From assembly GCA_039198225.1 (NCBI GenBank), contig JBCCTQ010000006.1, forward strand, positions 62,001 through 126,000: a stretch of DNA of 64,000 bases, written 5' to 3'. The notes beneath the pieces were generated by a model. That model saw only the letters and a program-made list of their open reading frames with translations, was not told where the DNA came from and did not search any database. The position numbers were made by a program, and so were the translations under genes. Shown in pieces: positions 33,914 to 42,676 of this stretch. How positions within the stretch are numbered: the first letter of the stretch is position 1; each line of letters opens with the position of its first letter. Source of the DNA: JASJAR01 sp039198225. Lineage in GTDB: Bacteria; Pseudomonadota; Alphaproteobacteria; Rhodobacterales; Rhodobacteraceae.

Positions 33914-34792
33914 TCAGACGAAGAACTCGTGGACTTCGCGGGATTGGGATTCGAGGGACTTGCGCATTTTGCCAAACGCGGCCGCTTCCAGTTGGCGAAC
34001 CCGCTCTTTCGAAAGGCCAAGCTCGTTGCCAAGGCTTTCGAGCGTCCGCGGCTCATCGCGCAGTTTCCGTTCGCGGACAATGAATTGCTCGCGGTCGTTC
34101 AACGAGGTCAATGCGGTGACGAGCCAGTCGCGCAGCGTGTCGACGTCCTTGTCGGCCTCAACTTGCGCTGCCTGCTGGGCGCCTTCGTCCTCTAGCGTTT
34201 CAATCCACTCGCGGCCTTCCTCGTCGGAAGATTGGGTCGCGTTCAGCGAGAAGTCGGATCCAGCGAGGCGCCCTTCCATCATTTCCACGTCGTGGAGCGG
34301 AACGCCCACTTCTGTGGCGATCAACTGGCGCATCTGGTGCCGGTCAAGGTCTTCGCCCCGCGCCAGCGCTTCGCGCTCAAGACGAGCCTGGACCCGACGC
34401 ATATTGAAAAAGAGCGACTTTTGCGACGATGTGGATCCGGTCCGCACCATCGACCAATTGCGCATTACATAGTCTTGGATCGACGCTTTGATCCACCAGA
34501 CCGCGTAGGTCGAAAACCGAACGCCCCGGTCGGGGTCGAACTTGTCGGCCGCCTTCATGAGCCCGAGGGACGCCTCCTGGATCAGGTCATTCATCGGGGC
34601 GCCGTAGCGGCGGAACTTCGCGGCCATCGAAATTGCTAGCCGCATGTAAGCGGTTACCAGACGGTGAAGGGCTTTCTCGTCCCGTTCATCGCGCCAGGCA
34701 AACGCCAACTGCAGTTCGGTTTCAGCATCAAGAAGTTCGGCCTGCATGGCCTTCCGCGAGAGGGTTTGGTCAGAAAATCCGTCCAGTGCCAT
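33914..34792 (-). CDS. rpoH: RNA polymerase heat-shock/oxidative-stress sigma factor RpoH
   Basis: 292-residue sigma-32 family factor. Region 2 is clear (RYGAPMNDLIQEASLGLMKA, FSTYAVWWIKASIQDYVMRN), the RpoH box is QKSLFFNMRR, and region 4 ends with ESLGNELGLSKERVRQLEAAA. Rhodobacterales carry two paralogues; the RpoH box here and the upstream RpoE-like promoter make me favour the RpoHII type, which serves the singlet-oxygen response, but this is not proven. ATG 34792 is supported by AGGAG eight bases upstream; the longer frame would run through the promoter. Confidence 0.9.
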   Translation of the reverse strand: MALDGFSDQTLSRKAMQAELLDAETELQLAFAWRDERDEKALHRLVTAYMRLAISMAAKFRRYGAPMNDLIQEASLGLMKAADKFDPDRGVRFSTYAVWWIKASIQDYVMRNWSMVRTGSTSSQKSLFFNMRRVQARLEREALARGEDLDRHQMRQLIATEVGVPLHDVEMMEGRLAGSDFSLNATQSSDEEGREWIETLEDEGAQQAAQVEADKDVDTLRDWLVTALTSLNDREQFIVRERKLRDEPRTLESLGNELGLSKERVRQLEAAAFGKMRKSLESQSREVHEFFV

Positions 34793-34848
34793 AACGCTTT
34801 CTCCTGATCTGGCGACCGAGTGCGCAGTCGCTTCAAGCGAATTTGTAA

Positions 34849-34878
34849 GTGTTACGGATACAATCCCGGGGTGGATCA
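34849..34878 (-). promoter_or_regulatory. Candidate RpoE (ECF sigma) promoter of rpoH
   Basis: On the minus strand TGATCC (34878-34873), 18 bases, then TAACAC (34854-34849). Rhodobacter RpoE-ChrR promoters have TGATCC and TAA-type boxes at about this spacing, and rpoHII is a known RpoE target there. It would give a leader of roughly 50 bases. The -10 box is one or two bases off the usual form. Confidence 0.45.
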
Positions 34879-35028
34879 CTGGCGGGCGCAGTTTTTTGCA
34901 ACTTTTTCTTGACCCTTCGAATTACCAGCTACGTTCAAGGCGTTTTTTAGCGCTCTGAGCCCTCGGCGATCCCCCTTAACCCTTCGTAAACCATGCTGCT
35001 TTTAAGCGATGCACGGTTAGGAGGCCGG

Positions 35029-36543
35029 ATGGTTGCTCGGGCATACACGGTGGCGTTCGAAGGGCTGACGGCGCGGGCGGTCGAGGTCCAATGCGCGATT
35101 TCGCCCGGAATGCCTGGCTTTGCCATTGTAGGATTGCCGAACAAAGCGGTGAGCGAAGCCAAAGAGCGGGTGCGCGCCGCCCTCGGGGCGATGTCGATTG
35201 CCCTGCCAGCCCGTCGCGTCACGATCAACATGAGCCCGGCCGATCTTCCAAAGGATGGGTCGCATTTCGATCTCCCAATCGCGCTGGCGGTTCTCGCGGC
35301 CATGGAGGTGGTGCCCCAAGACGAGATCGACGGGTTGATCGGTTTTGCAGAGCTTTCGCTCGACGGAACGCTCATCGCCGTGAACGGGGCGCTTCCGGCG
35401 GCGGTGGCGGCGGCCGAGCAGGGGCGTGGGCTTCTTTGTGCCGGCCTATCTGGGCCGGAAGCGGCCTGGGTCGATGAAGCTCCGGTAATTGCGTCCAATA
35501 CGCTCGGTGATGTGGTCGCCCACCTGACGGGTCAGGCCCCGGTCGCCCCGGCCGCCCCGGGCGAGGTTGTGACCCAGAGCCGTGCCAGCGATCTCAACGA
35601 GGTCAAAGGCCAGGAGCGGGCCAAGCGGGCCCTCGAGATTGCTGCGGCCGGACGGCACCATGTTCTGATGATCGGCACCCCGGGTTCGGGAAAGTCGATG
35701 CTGGCGAAATGCATGCCGGGGATCCTGCCGCCCCTTACCCCGAGCGAGGCCCTGGAGACGTCCATGGTCCAGTCGCTTTCGGGCCTCATCGCCGACGGCG
35801 GGATCTCGAGAACCCGTCCGTTCCGCGACCCCCATCACACGGCTTCTATGGCCGCCCTTGTGGGCGGAGGCGCGGGCGCCAAGCCCGGCGAAATCAGCCT
35901 TGCCCATAACGGCGTCCTTTTCATGGACGAATTGCCGGAGTTTTCGCGCCAGGTCCTCGACACGCTCCGCCAGCCCATCGAGACGGGCGACGTGACCGTC
36001 GCGCGGGCCAATGCCCATGTGCGTTATCCTTGCCGCTTTCTCCTGGTGGCGGCGGCCAATCCTTGCCGGTGCGGGAACCTTTTGGATCCGTCCCGGGCCT
36101 GCACCCGGATGCCCCAATGCGGGGAGGATTATCTCGGCCGGATCTCTGGGCCGATGATGGACCGGTTTGACCTCAGAATAAACGTCCCGCCGGTGAGGGT
36201 GAGCGATATGGGTCTCCCTGCGGCCGCGGAAGGGTCGTTGGACGTCGCTGCGCGGGTGGCGGCGGCGCGAGAACGCCAGGCCGAACGCTACGCGCCTTTA
36301 GACGGCGTGCGGGTGAATGCGGATGCGGAAGGCAAGGTCCTCGAGGACGCCACACCACTGTCGGAGGAGGGAAAGACCTTTCTACTCCGGGCGGCGGAAA
36401 AGTTTGGGCTCTCGGCGCGGGGGTATCACCGGGTGCTCCGCGTGGCCCGGACAATTGCCGATCTCGCCGAAAGCGATCCGATCCTGCCTGCACATGTCGC
36501 CGAAGCAGTGGGTTTTCGGATGATGGTGGGCGAGCGCGCGTAG
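35029..36543 (+). CDS. comM: ComM/YifB-family AAA+ ATPase (Mg-chelatase-like)
   Basis: 504-residue hexameric helicase-type ATPase; ComM promotes branch migration during natural transformation. The N-terminal fold has EVQCAISPGMPGFAIVGLPN, followed by the AAA+ module: Walker A MIGTPGSGKSMLAK, Walker B GVLFMDELPEF, and a cysteine cluster (NPCRCGNLLDPSRACTRMPQ with Cys) typical of the family. ATG 35029 has AGGAGG directly upstream. It is divergent from rpoH. With dprA in the same window, two DNA-uptake-linked genes are present, though no competence pilus gene is seen here. Confidence 0.94.
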   Translation: MVARAYTVAFEGLTARAVEVQCAISPGMPGFAIVGLPNKAVSEAKERVRAALGAMSIALPARRVTINMSPADLPKDGSHFDLPIALAVLAAMEVVPQDEIDGLIGFAELSLDGTLIAVNGALPAAVAAAEQGRGLLCAGLSGPEAAWVDEAPVIASNTLGDVVAHLTGQAPVAPAAPGEVVTQSRASDLNEVKGQERAKRALEIAAAGRHHVLMIGTPGSGKSMLAKCMPGILPPLTPSEALETSMVQSLSGLIADGGISRTRPFRDPHHTASMAALVGGGAGAKPGEISLAHNGVLFMDELPEFSRQVLDTLRQPIETGDVTVARANAHVRYPCRFLLVAAANPCRCGNLLDPSRACTRMPQCGEDYLGRISGPMMDRFDLRINVPPVRVSDMGLPAAAEGSLDVAARVAAARERQAERYAPLDGVRVNADAEGKVLEDATPLSEEGKTFLLRAAEKFGLSARGYHRVLRVARTIADLAESDPILPAHVAEAVGFRMMVGERA

Positions 36544-36598
36544 CTCGACCGTCGCAATCTGGCTCAAAAGACAGTCCCGGCCTTAGGTGAGCCTCGCC

Positions 36599-37696
36599 CT
36601 AAGCGCCACCGCCCACATCAAGGCGAATGAGATGATTGTCGAAAGCGAGCCTATGCTGGGCGAGCTTTTCGAGCCCCGTCTCATCCTGGCCGGAGAGACG
36701 ATGGACCGCGCCCATACCGTCCGTCGTGAGGGCCCCGCCCCGCCCGGCGGCAACTCCGCTGATATCGGGCCGCGCCGCCGCACTCCGGTAGCCACCGTCC
36801 ACATCGACCGACACAACAACTCCGCCTCGGGGCGAGGTGATCGCAACGCGTCGTCCCCCATCGTGGAGCGCCACTGAGCCCGCATAACCTTTCATCCGCC
36901 GATGGGCAGGGCCAGGGATCTCGACGAAATCGAGCTTACTTTCCCGGTAAAGCGCCAAGAGTGGCGGCGCATCGAAGGCGTCGCCTTGCCATTGGCAGGC
37001 GCAGGCCACGAGCCCGTCTTCCCTTGCGGCGATGTGGCGAAGTGAGTTCCGATGGATCTCCGCGGGCACCTCCACCCGGTCAAGCAGCGCGCCCTCCTCG
37101 GTGAAAAGAGCGAGGCCCGGGCGCATCGTGTCGAGATTGAGTTTGTCGCGGCCGCGCTCGGGATGGGTGCGGATCCCGCCTATAGCCACGGCCAAGGTCG
37201 ACCGACCCGGGATCCGGAGCATTTCATGGGGCCCGATCCCGCCGATCCTGAATTCCCCGACCCGTCGGTAGTTCTCGGTCCGGTCCCAGATCCCGACCAA
37301 GCCTTCGCCGGTCTCAATTTCGTTCTCGGTCGTAAAAAGCCGCGTGCCGTCCTCGGAAAATGCGCCGTGCCCGTAAAAATGACGCCCTTCCGCGGCGTCG
37401 AGACGATGGCAAACTGCGCCGTCGGTGCAATCGAGGACGAGGGCAAACGTGCCGGGCCGCCGGGCGAAGGCCACCGCTTCCGGCGCCGTCGGATGGGCGG
37501 CGGCGGCGTGGCCGCGGGACGGAAGGGCCACGCGGAAGGCAAGATCGCCGGTTTCCCGAAGGCCGTAGAGCGCGTAGGCCCCATCGGCATCCCGGGCGGC
37601 GGTGATGTGGCTCGGATGGCCCGCATCGGCCCAAGACGGAGCGGGCAGGGCCGTCGCCGCCGCGAGACCACCGAGAAAGGCCCGCCGCGAGGTCAT
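36599..37696 (-). CDS. DUF1513 Tat-exported protein of the iron-uptake operon
   Basis: 365 residues beginning with a twin-arginine signal (SRRAFLGGLAAATALPA), so the protein is exported folded. The rest is a beta-propeller-like repeat protein (for example HFYGHGAFSEDGTRLFTTEN, GGIGPHEMLRIPGRSTLAVA, GLAVAITSPRGG-like sequences), as in DUF1513. Genes of this family occur in iron-regulated clusters with imelysin proteins and a di-heme oxidoreductase, as here; the molecular function is not known. ATG 37696 is chosen because the Tat motif starts there and it lies two bases after the preceding gene's stop. Confidence 0.88.
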   Translation of the reverse strand: MTSRRAFLGGLAAATALPAPSWADAGHPSHITAARDADGAYALYGLRETGDLAFRVALPSRGHAAAAHPTAPEAVAFARRPGTFALVLDCTDGAVCHRLDAAEGRHFYGHGAFSEDGTRLFTTENEIETGEGLVGIWDRTENYRRVGEFRIGGIGPHEMLRIPGRSTLAVAIGGIRTHPERGRDKLNLDTMRPGLALFTEEGALLDRVEVPAEIHRNSLRHIAAREDGLVACACQWQGDAFDAPPLLALYRESKLDFVEIPGPAHRRMKGYAGSVALHDGGRRVAITSPRGGVVVSVDVDGGYRSAAARPDISGVAAGRGGALTTDGMGAVHRLSGQDETGLEKLAQHRLAFDNHLIRLDVGGGA

Positions 37697-37697
37697 C

Positions 37698-38675
37698 TTA
37701 ATCCCCGTCGAGCGCGTTGAACCCAGCAGAGAGCCCCATCGGCGCGCCGATCTCTTCGATCGTCTCGATCTGGACTTCTTTGACATCCACTTGCAGCGCC
37801 TCGATCCTGAGCCGCTGACCCGGATTGGACACACCCGAAAAATCTGGCGTGTCGATGGCCGCGACCCTTTCAAAGGCCTTTGCATAGGCCGCGTCGAGCC
37901 GGGGCGTTGGGGCGTCGGAGAATTTTGATGCGAGGTCTTTGAGCGCGAGGAGGCTCACTTCAACATTCCGAAGGCTCCGGCCGGACCGGCGGGCCTCGGC
38001 CCGGGTGGGCCGCGGCCGGTCGAACGTGCCGAGGGGCCGCGCGAGGCGCTGGTCGTGGATGAACTCAAGCCCCGTCGAAAGCGAGGTATAGAGCGCGCGC
38101 TGGGCCTCCGCTTCGGACTTAAAGCGCGGATTGTCGGGGCCCGGCTCGGTGACGACGAATGCAAAATCTTGCCAGCCCGCATTCACCAATTGCGCATTAT
38201 TCGCGAGGTTTCCGGCGATCGCCGCGACAAGGGCGCAAGCATAGGCCCCGGTGCCCGGTGGGTCGTAGATCATCCGCTCGAGCGCAAAGAAGCCCTGGGC
38301 GGCGACCGAGACTTGGGCGTATTCGATTGGAAACTCTATCACCGGGTCTTCGGCGCTGATGAGACGTCCGAGCGCTTTCCCGGTCTGATTTTTCGGGTCG
38401 GGCCAAAAGGCAAAGCTCAAGGTGAGGTCGAGGTCTTCCACGGGGCCGAACACGAGGTGCGAGACGCCGAGCCAGGCATCGAACGCTTCGTTATAGGCCG
38501 CTTCGAGTGCTGGGCCTTCGCAGGCCTCGGACGCCACGGCACCAAGGCTTTGGGCTTTGTCTGAAAACTCCGCGACCCCTGGCAAGATATGGCCTTCGAC
38601 AGCCTCTTTTACCCCGGCTTCCGCTCCAACCGGCAGGGCGAGACAGGCGAGGAGGGTCAGGTGTTTAAGGCGCAT
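37698..38675 (-). CDS. Imelysin-family periplasmic protein
   Basis: 325 residues with a signal peptide (RLKHLTLLACLALPVGAEA). Imelysin (IrpA/peptidase M75-like) proteins are exported iron-regulated proteins. The family GxHxxE-like site is present in a changed form, WLGVSHLVFGPVED (about 69-82); YDPPGTGAYACALV and VTEPGPDNPRF are also typical of the shorter imelysin type found between di-heme and DUF1513 genes. ATG 38675 overlaps the upstream stop (TGATG). It is a second, divergent paralogue of the longer imelysin at 43311. Confidence 0.87.
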   Translation of the reverse strand: MRLKHLTLLACLALPVGAEAGVKEAVEGHILPGVAEFSDKAQSLGAVASEACEGPALEAAYNEAFDAWLGVSHLVFGPVEDLDLTLSFAFWPDPKNQTGKALGRLISAEDPVIEFPIEYAQVSVAAQGFFALERMIYDPPGTGAYACALVAAIAGNLANNAQLVNAGWQDFAFVVTEPGPDNPRFKSEAEAQRALYTSLSTGLEFIHDQRLARPLGTFDRPRPTRAEARRSGRSLRNVEVSLLALKDLASKFSDAPTPRLDAAYAKAFERVAAIDTPDFSGVSNPGQRLRIEALQVDVKEVQIETIEEIGAPMGLSAGFNALDGD

Positions 38676-40186
38676 CAAAGGCTCTCCAAAAAGCGGATCA
38701 GGGCGTCGCGGTCGGATTTCGGCATCTCGACGACGCGTTGTTTGTGGGGCGCGGCCTCCCCGCCATGCCAGAGGATGGCTTCGAGAAGTGACCGGGCGCG
38801 GCCGTCATGGAGGAAATGAGTGTGGCCCGACACGGTCTCGGTGAGCCCGATGCCCCAGAGGGGCGGGGTGCGCCATTCCTGACCATTGGCCATGCCTACG
38901 GGGCGATTGTCGGCGAGATCGGGGCCCATATCGTGGAGAAGCATATCTGAATAGGGCCAGATCAATTGGATGGAATGCTCCGGCCGGTCCTCAAGCCGTG
39001 CGGTGACGAATTTCGGCACATGGCATCCCGTGCAACCGGCTGTATAAAAGATCTCTTTGCCGCGGAGGACCTCCGGGTCGTCGGCACCGCGCCGGGTCGG
39101 CACGGCGAGGTTGCCGGCAAAAAAGACGGTCAGATCGAGGGCGTTTTGCGGGATCTCCACGTTCCCGTGGACCTCTGTGTTGCCATCGGGCGCGTCCCGG
39201 CAGTCGGTCTGGCGCGCGGTGCATTCGCCGTAACCCTCTGGCAGCATCCAGGTGGAGATGCCGATATCGCCGTGGAATGCCGCGGCGGTTTGCTCATAGA
39301 GCGACGGTTCGGTGGCTTTGTGCCCGAACCGGCCGAGCATGGGGACGCCAAACTCTTTTGACGGAACGATCTGGGGTCGGCCGGAAATGCCGTCACCGTC
39401 TAGATCCTCGGGATCGGCATGGGCGAGAATGTCAGCCGCGGGGATCGCGTCGAGTAGGCCGAGGCCGATCATCTGTTGCGCGATCCGGGGGCTGACCATC
39501 GTGTCTTCGTCCATCGGCCCGTAATTTAATTCTGTAAAACTGTAGGTTGGGCGGCGAAGATAAACCACTTCACCGTCCGAAAGCCGCACCGGTTCTTCCG
39601 CGTAGCTCACCTCAAACCGGCCTTCGGGTTCCATACCGGGGACGCTCCGGTCTTGGAATTGGGTGCCGTAAGTGGGTTCGGGCAAGGTTGAGAGGAAGCC
39701 TTCGATCTCGTCCGAAACGCTGGCCAGTTGGGCCGGCACCGAGAGCCGGAGGAGGAGCGAAATGTTGCTGTTCTCGGACAAGGCGAGGCTGCCGCGCCCA
39801 TCGGCCATGTGGCAGGCCCGGCAGGAGCGAGCATTGAAAATCGGCCCCAGACCGTCGGAAGCTAGGTTGGAGGAGGGCGACCCGACCCAGAGCTTTTCAA
39901 ACATCGCCTTGCCCAGCTCGAAATCGAGCTTGCGGTCGAATTCCATACTCGCCGAGGGCTGGCTGAAAGAGGTCCGCCCGGGTTTCGACCAAAGCGTGGC
40001 CTTGCCCGCCGGGTTCGTCTCGAATTGCTCCAGCGCGTCAAATTCGCGCGCCGGTGCGACCACGGCGCCAATGCGAGCGGCTTCTTCTGCCGTGCGCGGC
40101 ACCACACCTAGGTGGTGATCCTCCAAAACCACGCCATCGGGCAGGCCGGCAAGCGTGGTGAGGATGGTGATGAGCAACACGTTCAT
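38675..40186 (-). CDS. Di-heme c-type oxidoreductase (DUF1111 family)
   Basis: 503-residue exported protein of the di-haem oxidoreductase family. Two heme c motifs are visible: CRACHM (around residue 127) and CTGCHV (around 396). The segments DGDGISGRPQIV and GRFGHKATEPSL are family-typical. ATG 40186 gives a signal peptide (VLLITILTTLAGLPDG). It heads a three-gene operon with imelysin and DUF1513 that is linked to iron uptake in marine alphaproteobacteria; a role in iron redox at the cell surface is inferred. The promoter shares a 10-base motif with the hemP region. Confidence 0.9.
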   Translation of the reverse strand: MNVLLITILTTLAGLPDGVVLEDHHLGVVPRTAEEAARIGAVVAPAREFDALEQFETNPAGKATLWSKPGRTSFSQPSASMEFDRKLDFELGKAMFEKLWVGSPSSNLASDGLGPIFNARSCRACHMADGRGSLALSENSNISLLLRLSVPAQLASVSDEIEGFLSTLPEPTYGTQFQDRSVPGMEPEGRFEVSYAEEPVRLSDGEVVYLRRPTYSFTELNYGPMDEDTMVSPRIAQQMIGLGLLDAIPAADILAHADPEDLDGDGISGRPQIVPSKEFGVPMLGRFGHKATEPSLYEQTAAAFHGDIGISTWMLPEGYGECTARQTDCRDAPDGNTEVHGNVEIPQNALDLTVFFAGNLAVPTRRGADDPEVLRGKEIFYTAGCTGCHVPKFVTARLEDRPEHSIQLIWPYSDMLLHDMGPDLADNRPVGMANGQEWRTPPLWGIGLTETVSGHTHFLHDGRARSLLEAILWHGGEAAPHKQRVVEMPKSDRDALIRFLESL

Positions 40187-40240
40187 AGCAGCGGGCACAG
40201 CAGCGGGGTTTGTTGTATTTTCTTTGGTTACCCAATAAGT

Positions 40241-40250
40241 ATAGTCAGGA
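40241..40250 (-). promoter_or_regulatory. Shared iron-locus motif TCCTGACTAT, copy A
   Basis: TCCTGACTAT on the minus strand, 55 bases upstream of the di-heme gene, running into TATACT, a good -10 element. The same 10-mer, in the same orientation to its genes, lies upstream of hemP. Shared placement suggests one regulator. Confidence 0.45.
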
Positions 40251-40302
40251 ATTTGCAAGGGCCATCCGTCATGCTGGTGCGGCGGCCCATAGGACGATTG
40301 CG

Positions 40303-40743
40303 ATGGCATTAGCAGCGGTACTCACCTTGGCGGTCGCCGCCGAGGATCCCGAGCGGGCGAAATCCCCGGAATTCGGCGAAGCAGCGCTGCCCTTCCTCAA
40401 TCGGCTCCGCCTGAAATCCCTCGATTGTCGCGCTGCGGCGCGGGTCGATTTGTTTCAAGCCTGCGCGCTCTTGGCGACGGATCGGGAGACCGCTTGGGCG
40501 GCCCACGCGGAAGCCTTGATCAAGTGCCTGCCCGAAGCCCTAGGCGCCCGGCCAATTTTTTACCGCCCCGGTGTCCGCGACATCTCGTTCGACGAAGCAT
40601 GGCTTCTGCGGATGGCCACGGCGGCGTCCGAGGATGATGATAACAGCTTTGAGTTCCTTCTCAGGTCGCGCGTGGCCGCGCCACACCGTCGGAATATGGG
40701 CTTTCTGATTAAGACGGTGTCCGAGCAAATTACTCGGATTTAA
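40303..40743 (+). CDS. Hypothetical exported protein
   Basis: 146 residues with a short hydrophobic N-terminus (ALAAVLTLAVAAE) that may be a signal peptide or anchor, then an acidic/helical region with three Cys (LDCRAAARVDLF, FQACALL, IKCLPEAL). I do not recognise the family. ATG 40303 is the best start; a longer frame begins in the di-heme promoter region. It is divergent from the di-heme operon and lies just upstream of dps, so it may belong to the iron/oxidative-stress set, but no function can be stated. Confidence 0.5.
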   Translation: MALAAVLTLAVAAEDPERAKSPEFGEAALPFLNRLRLKSLDCRAAARVDLFQACALLATDRETAWAAHAEALIKCLPEALGARPIFYRPGVRDISFDEAWLLRMATAASEDDDNSFEFLLRSRVAAPHRRNMGFLIKTVSEQITRI

Positions 40744-40788
40744 AATAATTCTAAAAACTCTTGGCAAGGCGTTTGGGGCTGTTATGTA
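40739..40788 (+). promoter_or_regulatory. Irr-box-like palindrome and promoter upstream of dps
   Basis: TTTAAAATAATTCTAAA (40739-40755) differs by one base from the TTTAGAAT-N-ATTCTAAA pattern of the alphaproteobacterial iron regulator Irr. It abuts a candidate promoter, TTGGCA (40761-40766), 16 bases, TATGTA (40783-40788). The box lies just upstream of the -35 element, a position where Irr could activate or repress. The predicted leader to the dps start is about 120 bases. Confidence 0.5.
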
Positions 40789-40843
40789 CATGTGCATAGC
40801 CTGCCAGCTCGCATTCGCCAGCCAGCAGCCAAAGATGCGAAAT

Positions 40844-40883
40844 CGGTGCCTCGAACCGCTGTTGGTCGAGGCACCGGCCTTTT
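40844..40883 (+). terminator. Terminator-like hairpin in the dps leader
   Basis: CGGTGCCTCGA and TCGAGGCACCG form an 11-base perfect stem with an 11-base loop, followed by GCC and TTTT. It lies between the candidate dps promoter and the dps start codon, 30 bases upstream of the ATG, so it could attenuate dps or end transcripts of the preceding gene. Confidence 0.7.
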
Positions 40884-40913
40884 AAAAAGCCACCTTTTTG
40901 GGGGATCGTCCAA

Positions 40914-41384
40914 ATGAACCTCACAGCCACGACCCTCGCGACCGACGCGCGCGCCGAGATCGTCGAGGCCCTCAACCAATCGATCGCCGAGACCGTCGTG
41001 ACGACGATGATGGCGCAGAATTTTCACTGGAATGTGACCGGAATGGCGTTTGGCCCGCTCCACGACTTGTTCCAGGAGATCTACGAAGACCATTTCGAAG
41101 CCCAGGATGATCTGGCCGAGCGCATCAAGGCGCTGGGCGGTCATGCTGACGGTGTTTTGGCCGACATGGTCGCGCGGTCGAAAGTGAGCGAGCATCACGG
41201 CCGCGCCAATGCGCGCCAGATGATCGAAACTCTGTTGACCGCCCAGGACACGCTTGCCACGACCCTTGCCGGTGCTGGCGATCTGGCCGCGAGTCACGGC
41301 GACAAGCTGACCGAAGATCTCATGATCTCGCGCGGTCAGGCCCATGAAAAGCTCGCCTGGAAGCTCCGGGCCCATCTCGACTAG
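40914..41384 (+). CDS. dps: Dps-family ferritin-like DNA/iron protection protein
   Basis: 156-residue Dps-type miniferritin: a shell-forming protein that oxidises Fe(II) with peroxide and stores iron. The ferroxidase signature is intact: AQNFHWNVTGMAFGPLHDLF (about 35-54), then EIYEDHFEAQDDLAERIKAL with the Asp/Glu ligands. The start ATG 40914 has GGGGGA eight bases upstream. It has its own predicted Irr-like promoter and is closed by a strong terminator. Placed between the two iron operons. Confidence 0.94.
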   Translation: MNLTATTLATDARAEIVEALNQSIAETVVTTMMAQNFHWNVTGMAFGPLHDLFQEIYEDHFEAQDDLAERIKALGGHADGVLADMVARSKVSEHHGRANARQMIETLLTAQDTLATTLAGAGDLAASHGDKLTEDLMISRGQAHEKLAWKLRAHLD

Positions 41385-41422
41385 AAAGATTGGCGTCCTC
41401 TGGGCGCGGCACTAATCGGCGG

Positions 41423-41456
41423 GCGCCGCTCCCTGAGGGAGCGGCGCTTTATTATT
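41423..41456 (+). terminator. Intrinsic terminator of dps
   Basis: GCGCCGCTCCC-TGA-GGGAGCGGCGC followed by TTTATTATTT, 38 bases after the dps stop and just before the convergent MFS gene. A textbook rho-independent terminator. Confidence 0.95.
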
Positions 41457-41461
41457 TGGGC

Positions 41462-42676
41462 CTAAGTGCTTCGGTGGCGCGCGATCGCGGCGAAAGCATA
41501 GAGGCTGACAATCGTCATGACCCCGGCCGCCAAAAGATACGGCAAGACCGGCAAGAGCGCGTAGAGCGCTGTCCCCGCCAGGGGGCCCACCGCATATCCC
41601 CCTGCCATCCCGGCTGCCACGATCCCCCCGACCGAGCCTTGCTCATCGGCTTCGACGGCGAGAGAGCCTTGGCCTTGGAGACCGGGGATGACTGTACCGA
41701 AGCCCAAACCAAAAAGCGCATGGGACAGATAGAGACCCATGGAGCTTGGCCAGGCGGCGAGAACGACGCAGCCTACCGTGCCGACAAGGGCGCCGATGGC
41801 AATGAGTGTACTCGGCATCGGCTTCAGCCCAGCAATCACGGCTTGGCTGAGAAACATCATGAGTGCGAGAAGCGCCATGGCCTTTCCGACTTCTGCTGCC
41901 GTGCCCGCCGTATCGAGCCCCGACGTGTCTTGGACATAGAACGCGACTGTCTGTTGGACCGCGGCCACAACGGCAAAGACCGACACTGCGAGGATGACGG
42001 TCGCGCGCACGCGCCGGTCGCTGGCGCGGAGCTTTGCGCGGGTCGGAGCGCGGCCGGGATTGGTCTCGGGCACCGTGAATGCAACAAGGCAAGCCGCGCC
42101 AAGGCCGAACGCGGCGATGAGATAGAGCGGCGCCAGCAAGGAATATCCCGACAGGATCCAAGCAAGCGTTGGTCCGAGAATGGATCCGAGCCCATAGGCC
42201 GCGCCGATGATCGCCATGCCACCGGTCCGTTTTTCTGCGCTGGTTGTGTCGGCGATCCAGCCCGCTGCGGAAGGCTGGGCGCCCGTGACAGCGAACCCAT
42301 ATAGCATCCGAGTTGCCGCAAGAACACCGAAGGCCAGCCAACCCGACCAATAGCCCCGGAGACCCGCTTCTAGGGCGAGGGTAAAGAGAAGGACTGTGAT
42401 GGCCAATCCGACCATCGAAGTGAGAAAGACCGGTCGCCGCCCGATCTCATCAACCCGTCGGCCCCACCACGGCGAGGCAAGAACGACCGTCGCGGCGGCG
42501 AGGGAGATGATCCCGCCCACCATGATCTCCGTGAGACCCAGCTCTCGCCCGATCGGTCCGAGAAGGGCAAAAAGCACCGTCTGGCCCATCGCCATGAGCG
42601 CAAGTCCCATCCCGAGAACGATCTGGGCCCTCACTTGGGCGCCGGGGTTCAGCAACGGTCGAGCGGTGTCAGTCAT
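41462..42676 (-). CDS. MFS transporter
   Basis: 404-residue major facilitator with about 12 membrane helices. The family motif between helices 2 and 3 is SPWWGRRVDEIGRRPVFL (about 68-85). A long basic cytoplasmic loop (GRAPTRAKLRASDRRVR, about 200) separates the two halves. The substrate cannot be read from sequence; drug or small-metabolite efflux is typical of this type. It lies between dps and hemP, which raises the idea of siderophore or metal export, but there is no direct evidence. Convergent with dps. Confidence 0.85.
   Translation of the reverse strand: MTDTARPLLNPGAQVRAQIVLGMGLALMAMGQTVLFALLGPIGRELGLTEIMVGGIISLAAATVVLASPWWGRRVDEIGRRPVFLTSMVGLAITVLLFTLALEAGLRGYWSGWLAFGVLAATRMLYGFAVTGAQPSAAGWIADTTSAEKRTGGMAIIGAAYGLGSILGPTLAWILSGYSLLAPLYLIAAFGLGAACLVAFTVPETNPGRAPTRAKLRASDRRVRATVILAVSVFAVVAAVQQTVAFYVQDTSGLDTAGTAAEVGKAMALLALMMFLSQAVIAGLKPMPSTLIAIGALVGTVGCVVLAAWPSSMGLYLSHALFGLGFGTVIPGLQGQGSLAVEADEQGSVGGIVAAGMAGGYAVGPLAGTALYALLPVLPYLLAAGVMTIVSLYAFAAIARHRST

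Noticed and set aside
37697..37885. N-terminal extension of the DUF1513 protein by 63 residues
   Set aside because: It overlaps the imelysin gene and hides the Tat signal, which must be at the N-terminus.
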